DNA of 41,147 nt from Bacillota bacterium (GCA_023414355.1 JAEZOB010000080.1:1-41147), one strand, 5' to 3'; numbered from the stretch's first letter, positions 9,426 to 18,177 are shown. The notes: generated by a model from the letters alone, not told the origin. Made by a program: numbers and translations.

Positions 9426-9993
9426 GAGCTTCTTCTCCTTGTTCTCTGTATAGTTCTTTTAAATATTCTTTTGCTTCTTTCATAAGATCACTAATCAAAT
9501 TCCTTTTTTCATTTATTTCTTCCTCACGTTTTTTGTCCACCTTAATACTCTCAATATAAAAAGGTAAATACTTTAATTCTTCTGCTGAGATTCTTCCACT
9601 ATTATCGCAAAAAAGAAAAATTTTTCTGCAAATATTAGTTGACTTTTCCTCTTTTATAAAAGCACCACGATCATTTTCTACTACTGGCTTTTCACAAATA
9701 CAAAGTATTATAAGTGTCACATTATATTTCAAGTATTTTTTTGTTCGTAAATCAGTATATTCAAAATTTAAATACTCCAAAACCCGTTCTTCCCACTGTT
9801 CAACAAGCTCATTCAGGCTCTCAATCAATTCAGTCGCTTTACTTTCAATGACAATATACATTTCGCTATGAGTTTTATGTAAATAAATATTTTTCAGTTC
9901 AGGAACCCATTCATTATTATCATTAGAAAAGGCTCTTATTTTCTTATCGAATAATTTTAAGTCATCGTAATTTTTAAAGATATCGCTATTCAC
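9418..9993 (-). CDS. Lamassu/ABC-3C middle component (LmuC position)
   Basis: A small protein between effector and ATPase. I choose the GTG at 9993 (191 aa), because AAAGGAG lies 8 nt upstream and the codon overlaps the effector's TGA in a GTGA junction, the classic coupled arrangement. An in-frame ATG at 10014 (198 aa) has no comparable site. The protein is mostly helical and charged, with no catalytic motif I recognise and no membrane segment. By position and size it fits the small third subunit of Lamassu (LmuC) or the middle component of ABC-3C systems; I did not recognise it by sequence alone. Confidence 0.7.
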   Translation of the reverse strand: MNSDIFKNYDDLKLFDKKIRAFSNDNNEWVPELKNIYLHKTHSEMYIVIESKATELIESLNELVEQWEERVLEYLNFEYTDLRTKKYLKYNVTLIILCICEKPVVENDRGAFIKEEKSTNICRKIFLFCDNSGRISAEELKYLPFYIESIKVDKKREEEINEKRNLISDLMKEAKEYLKELYREQGEEAHD

Positions 9994-11540
9994 AGGCTCT
10001 TCTCCTTTACACATTCAATTGCAAAAATGCATTTTTCACAATATTCCCTATTTCCGTAGTACTTTTCTAATTTAATACAGTCCATACATTCCAGTAAAAA
10101 TTTCTCACCAGGTGTTGAACAGTAAGCTGCATCATTGTCTAGGTACTCTGAGATTCGAGTAGTATCAATATCATAATCCCCTATTCCTCTATATTCCATG
10201 GTCCTAAAAAGCCATCGATCTGGCCTTTTTTCAGCATCTAATGCTCTATATCTCTGAAAAACCCGATTAACACACCCTTCTTTATCAGAAACGGCCACCT
10301 CTGAAAGAACAACTACTTTTTCTCCTTTTAAACTCGGAAAAAGAAACGATAGGTACTCCTTGCAATTTTCATCTAAATATTCTGTAAAATTTGAACATTC
10401 CATGTCAAACAGGACCTTCCATATATTCCTTATAAACCCTTTAAACTTATCCTTATGTTCCTTCCAAACATTAAGCTTACAAGATATCTCCTGCCCACAA
10501 TAATTCATTATGTCTTTCTCACAGCTAATAGTGTTTAACAACATCTGTTGATCTTTCTCTGTTTTTAAATTAACTTTAAAAAATTCTATACAAGAATTTC
10601 TAAGGTTAAGATAAAGCTTTTTATTTCTATTCGTTTCCTCATCAGTTCCTTCTAATGTCTTAGAGGGTAAAATATCATCCTCAAGAACTTCATCTACATA
10701 GCTCTGTAACAACAGAAAAACACTTTCCTCTGTCATACCTCGATTTATCAATTGTTGGAATTGACGTCTCAATTCATTTGGTATTCTCTTCCTTCCTTTT
10801 TCTTGAACATTTTCTTCGTCATAAGCTTCCTGAATATACGAAACCGCTGTTGCTAGACATACGCTTTTCAATACCTCCGTATTCCATTCAGAAGATGTAG
10901 CTAAAAAACCACTATCATTTAATAGCTTCCCAATTTTTTCTTTAAGAAGGCTACGAAATTCATTCACTTGATCAATCCTTAAATCTTCTTTAAATATCTT
11001 TATAAAATTATCTCTTTTCTCCTCGTTACCCAAACAAGTTAAAACAATTCTTTCTCTTTCTTGCTTGCTTCTCCCTTTTCCTTTAGAATTTATATAGACA
11101 ACATCTTCTAACCACTTTTTGTCATGTACATCTTTACATTTCAGCTCACATGGGGGAAGTAATAGGGATGATATATGCTTATACTCGCATACCTTATTAC
11201 TTTTTCCTTGATTATAGTATGACAGCTGGCAAACAATATTCTTTTTACATTGTAAAGTTTGCAATCGAAGATATTGGTAAAACAATTCATTATAGATCTC
11301 ATTGAATTTCAAACCATCTGAATGATAATATTTGGCTTGAATTATTTTTATATAATCATTACTTTCTAAATACAGATCCTCTGCCCATTCCACATAAAGA
11401 GCATCCGTATCATCTTGTGATTCTATCAATAATTCGACAGCAAGCAAGTCTTGATAAACAAAACCTCTGATATTGGATGATGCATCACGTAGTTCTTCAC
11501 CCTTATACATTTCTCCAGAATAATACACTGTATTTCCCAT
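9990..11540 (-). CDS. lmuA: Lamassu-like effector with Cap4/DUF4297-type nuclease domain (LmuA-type)
   Basis: A 516-residue protein, first gene of the defence operon. The first ~75 residues carry the Cap4/DUF4297 restriction-fold pattern: RGFVYQDLLAVELL (25-38), VEWAEDL with Glu51, Glu54 and Asp55, and IIQAK with Gln68 and Lys70 as the QxK of a PD-(D/E)xK nuclease. The middle is helical with no motif I recognise. The last 32 residues hold C-x2-C-x12-C-x2-C (Cys485, 488, 501, 504) plus Cys510, a likely zinc site. In Lamassu, LmuA nucleases of this kind degrade DNA once the SMC partner detects phage or plasmid DNA (family knowledge). AAAGGAGATATT precedes the ATG. Its stop overlaps the next gene's GTG, so all three genes are one transcript. 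Confidence 0.82.
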   Translation of the reverse strand: MGNTVYYSGEMYKGEELRDASSNIRGFVYQDLLAVELLIESQDDTDALYVEWAEDLYLESNDYIKIIQAKYYHSDGLKFNEIYNELFYQYLRLQTLQCKKNIVCQLSYYNQGKSNKVCEYKHISSLLLPPCELKCKDVHDKKWLEDVVYINSKGKGRSKQERERIVLTCLGNEEKRDNFIKIFKEDLRIDQVNEFRSLLKEKIGKLLNDSGFLATSSEWNTEVLKSVCLATAVSYIQEAYDEENVQEKGRKRIPNELRRQFQQLINRGMTEESVFLLLQSYVDEVLEDDILPSKTLEGTDEETNRNKKLYLNLRNSCIEFFKVNLKTEKDQQMLLNTISCEKDIMNYCGQEISCKLNVWKEHKDKFKGFIRNIWKVLFDMECSNFTEYLDENCKEYLSFLFPSLKGEKVVVLSEVAVSDKEGCVNRVFQRYRALDAEKRPDRWLFRTMEYRGIGDYDIDTTRISEYLDNDAAYCSTPGEKFLLECMDCIKLEKYYGNREYCEKCIFAIECVKEKSL

Positions 11541-11830
11541 AATATCTCCTTTGATCTAATGTAATTTGTAAATTTAGTTCATTTAGCATATCATTGTATA
11601 TCAAATTTCTCCTATTTTGCTCCAATATTTACAATCTTATAGCACATCAGATCATTTAGTAACTCATACTGTAGATTTTCTCAAGAGATAAGTTAATATT
11701 CGTTACTAATCCACTTCACAAAACAAAGCCTATAAAATCTATGTGGTCACAGATCATAGCTTTCAAATGCATATAACTAAGCACTTTATATGTATTACAA
11801 ATTCATCCAAAACATATTTTACCACTAATA

Positions 11831-12036
11831 TTGACAAAATAAAACATCTTTTACAATATACAGGGAAATAACGCTCAGAAATCTCAGAAACGAATTAGTA
11901 GATACTTAATCAAACTTAATCAACTTGATCAAACTTAATCAAACATTTAACGAAGCATTCATATTATTTACTGTAGTATTTAAATAACTTCTATGGATAC
12001 CAAATGGCGCCTATTTTCATTTGAATCCATATTTTT
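11831..12036 (+). ncRNA. candidate small transcript with tandem decamers
   Basis: TTGACA (11831-11836) and TACAAT (11852-11857), 15 bp apart, make a plausible plus-strand promoter. Downstream, 11992-12031 folds as TATGGAT/ATCCATA plus AAATG/CATTT, followed by TTTTT (12032-12036), a plausible terminator. The predicted transcript is ~170 nt and has no ribosome site or ORF. It contains the four decamers at 11904-11942. Transcription is not shown, so this is a hypothesis. Confidence 0.25.
11904..11942 (+). repeat. four tandem decamers ACTTAATCAA
   Basis: Units at 11904-11913, 11914-11923, 11924-11932 (CTTGATCAA, one base shorter) and 11933-11942. The ~10-bp period equals about one helical turn, so one protein could bind all copies on the same face, like an operator or iteron array. 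It sits ~365 bp upstream of the Lamassu start. Confidence 0.8.
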
Positions 12037-12120
12037 ACTTGCTACAATCTGTTATCTGGCGACCTTGCCCTTGCCATGTGACAAGCATTAAATAAGGTCC
12101 TCCCGGGGTTTCGTACATAT

Positions 12121-12139
12121 TCGATTCCCGTTATCCGCT
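12121..12139 (+). repeat. tRNA 3'-end-like repeat, copy A
   Basis: TCGATTCCCGTTATCCGCT. It matches what the 3' end of a glycine-type tRNA looks like: T-loop TTCGATT, T-stem CCCGT, acceptor strand TATCCGC and discriminator T. The preceding bases do not form the rest of a tRNA. It recurs at 15380-15398 and 18178-18195, and in part at 12291-12307. A terminator follows at once, as it does after the copy at 18178. Confidence 0.75.
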
Positions 12140-12150
12140 AAATAAAAATT

Positions 12151-12190
12151 GTGCATTACATCTGGTTTTTGGTGTAGTGCCCGTTTTTTT
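12151..12190 (+). terminator. rho-independent terminator after repeat A
   Basis: GCATTACATC (12153-12162) pairs with GGTGTAGTGC (12171-12180), 10 pairs including two wobbles, and after CCG comes T7 (12184-12190). No complete gene ends just upstream on this strand. It may be the terminator that once followed a tRNA or another displaced gene. Confidence 0.7.
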
Positions 12191-12215
12191 ATCTATGTGA
12201 TACATATAGTAAAGT

Positions 12216-12307
12216 GGAAAGAATAAAACAATCGCCAGCTGGAGAGTGTTTTATTCTTCCTACGTGATTCCGGAGTTTTTCGGAATCACGGTTCTCCCGT
12301 TATCCGC
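12216..12307 (+). repeat. double-hairpin element, copy 2, ending in a tRNA-end-like motif
   Basis: First hairpin: GGAAAGAATAAAACA (12216-12230) with TGTTTTATTCTTCC (12247-12260). Second: CGTGATTCCG (12263-12272) with CGGAATCACG (12281-12290), ten perfect pairs. It ends GTTCTCCCGTTATCCGC (12291-12307), i.e. repeat A without its GAT. The second hairpin matches the one at 2191-2219. Confidence 0.7.
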
Positions 12308-12521
12308 GTGGCTGATGATCCACAAAAACTGGAGTCTTTTTCTTGCGACGACTTTCCGGGTTTTTCAGAAAGGCGTTTCGATTACCCTTATATACTTAAT
12401 ATAAATGAGCCAGGAAATCCCGATATCTATTGTTCCCCACCCCAGTAACTCCCATAAATCCCCATCATATAATAATATTGTATTAAATAATACAAATAAA
12501 CTTAAAAAGAGGTAATGTAAA

Positions 12522-13792
12522 ATGACATTAGAAGATTTAAGTGCTTCATCAAGCGACGTAAACTCCTTGTCGCTTGTAATAGCTTCAAATAATGTCCCAT
12601 ATGTCGCTTATCAGGATATCGGAACGAAAACAGGGTAAGTGTAAGCAGATACAACGGTTTATGTTGGGAGGTTGTTGGGGAACCGGGCTTTTCGGCTGGT
12701 AGTGTAACTTATCTCTCAATGGCACTCGACAATAACAATACCCCATATGTAGCATTTTCTGATGTAGCGAATGGCGGAAGAGCCACGGTGATGAAGTTTA
12801 ATGGCGTTGACTGGGTCTATGTCGGCAATCCCGGTTTCTCAGCCAGCTCGGAGGGTTACACCTCAATCGCTATAGCTTCAAACAACGTTCCTTATGTTGC
12901 TTATGACAGTGATTTCAAAGCTACCGTAATGAAATTTAATGGAACGAGCTGGGTTAATGTCGGCAACCCTGGATTTTCAGCAGGTAGTGCTCTTTTTATA
13001 TCGATTGCCTTAGATAGCAATGATACGCCGTATGTTTCATACGAAGATACAGCTTATAATTACAGAGCAACCGTGATGAAGTATAATGGAACGAGCTGGG
13101 TAATCATTGGAACTCCCGGCTTTTCTGCAGGCGGTGTGAACTATATTTCAATGGCGATTGACTCTAATAACACACCATATGTTGCTTATCAAGATTCCGC
13201 AAACAGCACCAAAGCAACCGTGATGAAGTTTAACTGCACAAGCTGGGTTCCGGTTGGAACTCCGGGCTTTTCTACGGGCGAGGTGCTCTTTACTTCCATT
13301 GCCTTTGATAATTTCAACACCCCATATGTCGCATATTCGGACTTTGCAAACGGAGTAAAAGCCACGGTAATGAAGTTCAACGGTGCTAATTGGGTAAGCG
13401 TTGGAATGGTAGCTTTCTCACCAAGCAATGCGTTTGATGTAAACATAGCACTGGACAGTAACAACATCCCGTATATTGCCTATCATGATACATCAAACAA
13501 TGTAGTTGTAATGAAATACACCGGTTCGAGTTGGGATACTGTGGGATGCCCGATCGGTGGCCAGCAAGTGTCTGCTGATGGAAGGGTTTTAAGTATATTG
13601 GCTGACGAAGCCCAAATCATACGTAGTTTGAGAACCTTCTTCTGTGAGACCTTGGAGCAAATATCAAATGATGACTGTCTAACCCTGGAATACAAAGTGA
13701 ACATTGCTAAGGAATTGATCAACGCTGCAGCCAAAAAGGAATCGGCTCTGGCTGAAGTTCTTGAAGCAGCTAGCAAATTTATTATAAGGTAG
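12522..13792 (+). pseudogene. seven-repeat beta-propeller protein, frameshifted in repeat 1
   Basis: The gene appears to start at ATG 12522 (MTLEDLSASSS), with a weak GAGG upstream. It runs to TAA at 12636-12638; the remaining protein continues in another frame (one base lost near 12635) to TAG at 13790-13792. Seven units of about 45-50 residues follow the pattern PYVAY-D-x-KATVMKFNGxSWVxVGxPGFSAG. Seven units are counted only when the broken first unit is included, which fits a seven-bladed propeller. The last ~80 residues are a helical tail. No signal peptide is visible. An ATG at 12719 would give 357 aa missing about one and a half blades, without a clear ribosome site. No known slippery heptamer is at the shift, so I favour a disabled gene over programmed frameshifting; a sequencing error is also possible. 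Confidence 0.75.
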
Positions 13793-13870
13793 CAGATAAG
13801 CTTTCACTTCTACCATTCGCTTGTGCGCGTTCGTATTGCTCACTTTTACTTTCATGCAAATCAGAAAGGA

Positions 13871-13906
13871 CATACGATACCGATTTTTAGGTATTGTATG
13901 CCCTTT
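13871..13906 (+). terminator. terminator of the propeller gene
   Basis: CATACGATACC (13871-13881) pairs with GGTATTGTATG (13890-13900), 11 pairs with one wobble, followed by CCCTTTTTATT. It lies ~80 bp after the propeller stop. Confidence 0.85.
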
Positions 13907-14079
13907 TTATTATTTGTACAGTTTGCTCTTTGAATATGTGACTTTATCTATAGTAAAAATAATTGGCCATAATTTATAAGCCGGGAAATGCTACATTGTT
14001 ACGGTTTCCGTAGATTTAACGCCGGTATTTCCGAGTAGTGCCCAGTACGTTGTTTGTACCGTTCGATAACATAGCAAAC

Positions 14080-15066
14080 CTAAAGTATCTCAAAACTTTG
14101 AGCATCTTCTCTTATACGAGCAATATCTGCTAAGTCTAAAGTAATATCAGAACCTTTTATATTATCTTCTAAATGTTCTATCTTTCTAGCACCACACAAT
14201 ACATTCATATGATTGCCTTGAGCAAGTAGCCAAGCAATTGCCAAATGTGTTGGAGTACAGTCATACTTTATGCAAAGGTCCTTCCAGCTGTCTACCATGT
14301 CAACCACCTTCGGAAGATTTTCTGGTTTGAAAGACTTCTGATCATAGCGAGTAGTTCCTTCTACAGGCACATAATCTCTTCTTATTTTTCCTGTTAGAAG
14401 CCCCTGTTCCAAAGGTGAATAAGCTTGTAAAGTGATATTATACTTATTTGCTAAGGGAAGAAGATCTTTTTCAACTCTCCTATCAATGATACTATACTTT
14501 TCCTGGATTAAATCCAGCTGACCATATTTCGTATACTCTTCAATGTGACTTGTATTCACATTAGATGCTCCGATGGCTCTTATTTTTCCTTCTTTCTTTA
14601 GTTCGGTTAATGCTTCCATTGTTTCACTGACAGGTGTTAAAAAAGGTTCGGCACTTTGCCAATGAGTAATATAGATATCAATATAGTCAGTGCCTAAACG
14701 TCTCAAGCTGTTTTCTAAATCATCTCGAATCGCTCTTCTCGAGAGATTTCTATATACATTCTTGCCATCAGCACTAAAAAAGAAACTTCCTTCTTCATCT
14801 GTCCATCGCAAAGCACATTTTGTTGAAATAAGAACCTTGCTTCGTCGATCAGAAATCGCCTTCCCCACTACTTCTTCGCTATGTCCAAAGCCATACGCAG
14901 GAGCCGTATCTATCAAATTAATACCTTGATCTATCGCTGCATGAATAGTCCGAATAGATTCCGCATCATTGTTCTCGCCCCACCAAGTACCTCCTCCTAT
15001 TGCCCAGGTTCCAAGAGCTACTACTGATGCTTTCATATCAGATTGTCCAATTCGTTGATATACCAT
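14080..15066 (-). CDS. aldo/keto reductase
   Basis: A 328-residue NAD(P)H-dependent oxidoreductase of the aldo/keto reductase superfamily, cytosolic, with full TIM-barrel length. Catalytic tetrad residues are visible: Asp53 and Tyr58 in LIDTAPAYGFGHSEEVVG, Lys83 in LISTK, and the His of DIYITHW. The C-terminal LCGARKIEHLEDNIKGSDI region is the usual nucleotide-binding end. It resembles the sugar/aldehyde-type bacterial enzymes (YdjG/YajO-like), but the substrate cannot be read from sequence. GGAGGT lies 5 nt before the ATG. It appears monocistronic and convergent with the propeller gene. A 28-nt piece of this gene recurs at 18270-18297. Confidence 0.93.
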   Translation of the reverse strand: MVYQRIGQSDMKASVVALGTWAIGGGTWWGENNDAESIRTIHAAIDQGINLIDTAPAYGFGHSEEVVGKAISDRRSKVLISTKCALRWTDEEGSFFFSADGKNVYRNLSRRAIRDDLENSLRRLGTDYIDIYITHWQSAEPFLTPVSETMEALTELKKEGKIRAIGASNVNTSHIEEYTKYGQLDLIQEKYSIIDRRVEKDLLPLANKYNITLQAYSPLEQGLLTGKIRRDYVPVEGTTRYDQKSFKPENLPKVVDMVDSWKDLCIKYDCTPTHLAIAWLLAQGNHMNVLCGARKIEHLEDNIKGSDITLDLADIARIREDAQSFEIL

Positions 15067-15533
15067 AATCTACCTCCTATGTTTTATAATCACTTTCGGT
15101 GCTGTGAATCACCCAAACCTGCATAACTTCTTTCACATTTGACTGGGCGTCATCCGTCAACGCCTCACTGGAGAAACTGAGATATCTAATTTTGTAGCAA
15201 TAATATAGCCTTTTAGCAGATCTAAACAACATATCTCTTATTCAATCTACTGAGCGGTTATCCCATAATAAAGTACTTGCTATTGATGAGCAACCGTACT
15301 TTAGTCACCTGTTATATAATTATGATATATTAAATCAGAACTTTAAAGTACCAATATGTATAAAAATGATAAGAACCACTCGATTCCCGCTATCCGCTTA
15401 CATGAAATATTAATATTTCACGCCTTTGCTGATGCAGAGTCAGTCATCCTAAAAGAGATGAATCTGGAATTATTGTAATATAGTATGATATAATATAATA
15501 TATGCACGAATAATAGTGTAAAGAGGGGGCTTT
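15067..15533. other. intergenic region, divergent reductase and GGDEF/HD-GYP genes
   Basis: No gene is seen. It holds a hairpin at 15270-15302 (AAAGTAC and TTGCT against AGCAA and GTACTTT, with a CC bulge), a second copy of the tRNA-end-like repeat (15380-15398) and a perfect 18-nt palindrome (15403-15420). A likely promoter of the plus-strand gene overlaps an AT run with TATAAT at 15494-15499 and TTGTAA at 15473-15478 (15-bp spacing). Confidence 0.5.
15380..15420 (+). repeat. tRNA 3'-end-like repeat, copy B, with palindrome
   Basis: TCGATTCCCGCTATCCGCT (15380-15398) differs from copy A by one base. It is followed by the perfect palindrome TGAAATATTAATATTTCA (15403-15420). As with the other copies, a palindromic structure follows directly. 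Confidence 0.75.
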
Positions 15534-18143
15534 ATGATAGGATTACATAAGTATTCTACAAAATTATTTCTTGTAGTTTTAATTACAGTGATTATATCAA
15601 GCGGTTTAATATTAGGAATTACAATTAACAGAAATGTGAACAATGTCCAATCCCTTACAGAGCAAAAACTGCTCTCAGGTGCAGAGCAGAAATTGAAAAT
15701 CTATGATGTATATATCAATAGTCTCCATACATTGTCAAGAAGCATTGGAGATGATGTTGAAATAAAGAACTATTTTAAAAATTTAAATAAGGGCGTGGAA
15801 GATAAAGAGTTTTATCAAATCTTACAAGAGGATTTAAAGGATGATATGCGCTCATATTCGGGCTTGTTGGAAAACGCTTTCTTTGTATATCAAGGTAGAG
15901 TTTATTTGGATGGTATGGATGGTGCATCTATTGGCACTGCCATTAATAAGCAGTCTGATAAATGGTTAACAAACGTAACACGTAATAAGAAGCATTACTT
16001 GGGGAAATTAATAAAGTCTCCGGTTACAGGTTTACCGGTAATAATATCAGCATATCCGATACTGGATGAGAGGAATCAAATCCTTGCTGTTTTCGGATTA
16101 GCGATTAATCTTGATGGTTTCTCTAATGTAATAATAAGTAACTCAGAGAATACAGAAGAAAAAACCATAATAATTAATGATTCTGGATCGGTGGTTGCTG
16201 CGAATGATATCAATCTAATATACAATTACAATGTAGGTAAAGAGCTGCCAAAGTTATACCAGTATATTGAGATGAACAGAGAAGGAGTTACTTATTACAC
16301 GGCAGAAGGCATTGAGTATATAGCAGCTGTAAGTAAATCAGAATTAGGAGTAACGATTATTCAATCACTTCCGGTCAGTGTATATAGAGATCCAATAATG
16401 ATTTCTGCTATTATATCGATCATTGTATTAGCGATAATAATGGGGTTGGTAGCAGTAATCACCCTAAAAATTGCGAAAAGTATAACGAAACCGATTCAAA
16501 TACTCGTTGATGAATTCAACGATATGGCTATAGGGAATTATGATAAAGAGATTCCGGATTCTTTAATTAAGAGAAAAGATGAATTTGCTGTATTAGGAAA
16601 AGCCTTAGATTTTATGAAAAAGCAGACCAGCCAGCTGATAATTAATCTCAATTTATCCCATGAAGAGATTGAAGCATCTCTAGAAGAGGTTGTAAGTACG
16701 GAAGAACAGTTAAGGAAGCAGAATGAGTTATTAAGTATTAGTGAAGATCAATTAAAGAAGAGTAATGAATACAATATGGCGATTATTAATGTAATCCCGG
16801 ATATAATTTTTATTCTTGATCATAATGGTACTTTTACTGACTGCCAAGCAAGTCAAGATAGTATGCTTTTTTTGGGACAAGAACATTTCATTGGAAAAAA
16901 TATTATTGATGTTATGCCGGAAGATCTCGCAAGAATTGGGCTTCAGAAAATCCAGGCTGCATTTGAAACCGGACAACTTCAAAGCTTTGAATATGAGATG
17001 GAATCAGAAAAGCAAAAGGAAATATTCGAAATGCGTATTATAAAATGCTTTGCAGATGGAGTGATAGCAATTGCAAGAAATATTACAGAACAAAATAGTT
17101 ATATAAAGCAAATTGAGTATCTGAGCTATCATGATCAATTAACTGGATTGAATAACAGAAGATGTTTTGAAGCAGAATTATTAAGGTTGGATAATGAAAA
17201 AAACCTTCCTATATGCATCATAATGTCGGATGTAAATGGATTAAAATTGGTAAATGACTCCTTTGGACATAAAGCTGGTGATGAATTGTTAATGAAATAT
17301 ACAAAGGTACTAAAAGAATTCTTTCCATCGGAGGATCTGATATTTCGTGTTGGTGGAGATGAATTCGTAATTTTAATACCAAATATGAATCGTGAACACG
17401 TAGATGAATTAGTTAACAGTATAAAAAATAAATGTGATTATGAGACGGTTGAAGCGTTAAATCTGTCGGTTTCCTTTGGGTGGGAATTAAAAACTCATAT
17501 TGATGAGAACATTAATGAGGTGCTTAAAAGTGCAGAGGATTTCATGTATAAGAAGAAGCTCTTTGAAGGGCCGAGCATGAGAGGTAAAACAATTGACATC
17601 ATTATCAATACTCTACATGAAAAAAACAAAAGGGAGGAGCAGCATTCGCACAGAGTTGCTGAATTATGTGAGAAGATTGCGAAAGCACTGGGAATGCCAG
17701 ATCATGACATAAAGGTGATAAAAAATGCAGGGTTATTACATGATATAGGCAAGATAGCCATCCAAGATAGCCTACTCAATAAAGCTGGAAAACTAACCCC
17801 GGAGGAATTTGAGGACGTGGCCAGACATCCGGAAATTGGTTATCGGATCTTATGTTCGGTAAGTGAAATGGCGGATATTGCTAGTTTTATTCTTTTTCAT
17901 CATGAGAGGTGGGATGGGAAAGGATATCCCAGAGGACTTGTGGGTGAAGGAATTCCTCTGCAGGCAAGGATGATTGCGATTGCAGATACCTTTGATGCAA
18001 TGACCAGTTTGCGACCTTACAGAATGCCGATTTCTGAGGAAGCGGCAGCAAAAGAAATATTGAAAAATGCAGGTACTCAGTTTGATCCGGAGTTGGCACG
18101 TCTTTTTGTTAATACGATTCTGGGTTATCGTATAGATTTGTGA
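15534..18143 (+). CDS. membrane sensor with HAMP, PAS, GGDEF and HD-GYP domains
   Basis: An 869-residue membrane protein for cyclic-di-GMP turnover. N-terminal membrane helix (~9-30), extracytoplasmic Cache-like sensor (~31-285), second helix (~288-312), HAMP-like segment (~313-368), helical linker, PAS (~410-530), GGDEF (~535-690) and HD-GYP (~700-865). The cyclase motif GGDEF (607-611) is intact, as are HDQLTGLNNRR and the DVNGLKLVNDSFGH segment. The phosphodiesterase motifs HD (His736, Asp737), HHERWDGKGYP (GYP at 797-799) and IADTFDAM are intact too. No RxxD inhibitory site lies ahead of GGDEF. One protein could therefore both make and degrade c-di-GMP, the balance being set by the sensor (inference). 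AGAGGGGG precedes the ATG. It stands alone between repeats B and C. Confidence 0.93.
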   Translation: MIGLHKYSTKLFLVVLITVIISSGLILGITINRNVNNVQSLTEQKLLSGAEQKLKIYDVYINSLHTLSRSIGDDVEIKNYFKNLNKGVEDKEFYQILQEDLKDDMRSYSGLLENAFFVYQGRVYLDGMDGASIGTAINKQSDKWLTNVTRNKKHYLGKLIKSPVTGLPVIISAYPILDERNQILAVFGLAINLDGFSNVIISNSENTEEKTIIINDSGSVVAANDINLIYNYNVGKELPKLYQYIEMNREGVTYYTAEGIEYIAAVSKSELGVTIIQSLPVSVYRDPIMISAIISIIVLAIIMGLVAVITLKIAKSITKPIQILVDEFNDMAIGNYDKEIPDSLIKRKDEFAVLGKALDFMKKQTSQLIINLNLSHEEIEASLEEVVSTEEQLRKQNELLSISEDQLKKSNEYNMAIINVIPDIIFILDHNGTFTDCQASQDSMLFLGQEHFIGKNIIDVMPEDLARIGLQKIQAAFETGQLQSFEYEMESEKQKEIFEMRIIKCFADGVIAIARNITEQNSYIKQIEYLSYHDQLTGLNNRRCFEAELLRLDNEKNLPICIIMSDVNGLKLVNDSFGHKAGDELLMKYTKVLKEFFPSEDLIFRVGGDEFVILIPNMNREHVDELVNSIKNKCDYETVEALNLSVSFGWELKTHIDENINEVLKSAEDFMYKKKLFEGPSMRGKTIDIIINTLHEKNKREEQHSHRVAELCEKIAKALGMPDHDIKVIKNAGLLHDIGKIAIQDSLLNKAGKLTPEEFEDVARHPEIGYRILCSVSEMADIASFILFHHERWDGKGYPRGLVGEGIPLQARMIAIADTFDAMTSLRPYRMPISEEAAAKEILKNAGTQFDPELARLFVNTILGYRIDL

Positions 18144-18177
18144 GTTCATATGTGTTGATACGGTTTTAACACTGATC

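Larger units (their letters stand above)
11541..12521. other. long AT-rich gene-free region upstream of the Lamassu operon
   Basis: About 980 bp with no coding region I can support. It contains, from left to right: the presumed Lamassu promoter region, a possible plus-strand promoter (11831-11857), four tandem decamers (11904-11942), a hairpin followed by T5 (11992-12036), a tRNA-end-like repeat (12121-12139) with a terminator (12151-12190), a second hairpin element (12216-12307), and the AT-rich upstream region of the propeller gene. Confidence 0.6.

Noticed and set aside
11904..11942. Tandem decamers as a CRISPR array
   Set aside because: Units are ~10 bp with no spacers, and no cas genes are present.
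12041..12139. A complete tRNA-Gly gene ending at repeat A
   Set aside because: No GCGGATA acceptor start, D-arm or anticodon arm can be placed upstream, and the T-stem 5' strand does not pair. Only the 3' end is present.
12630..12645. Programmed -1 frameshifting in the propeller gene
   Set aside because: The site ACAGGGTAA is not a known slippery heptamer, and no clear downstream pseudoknot is visible.
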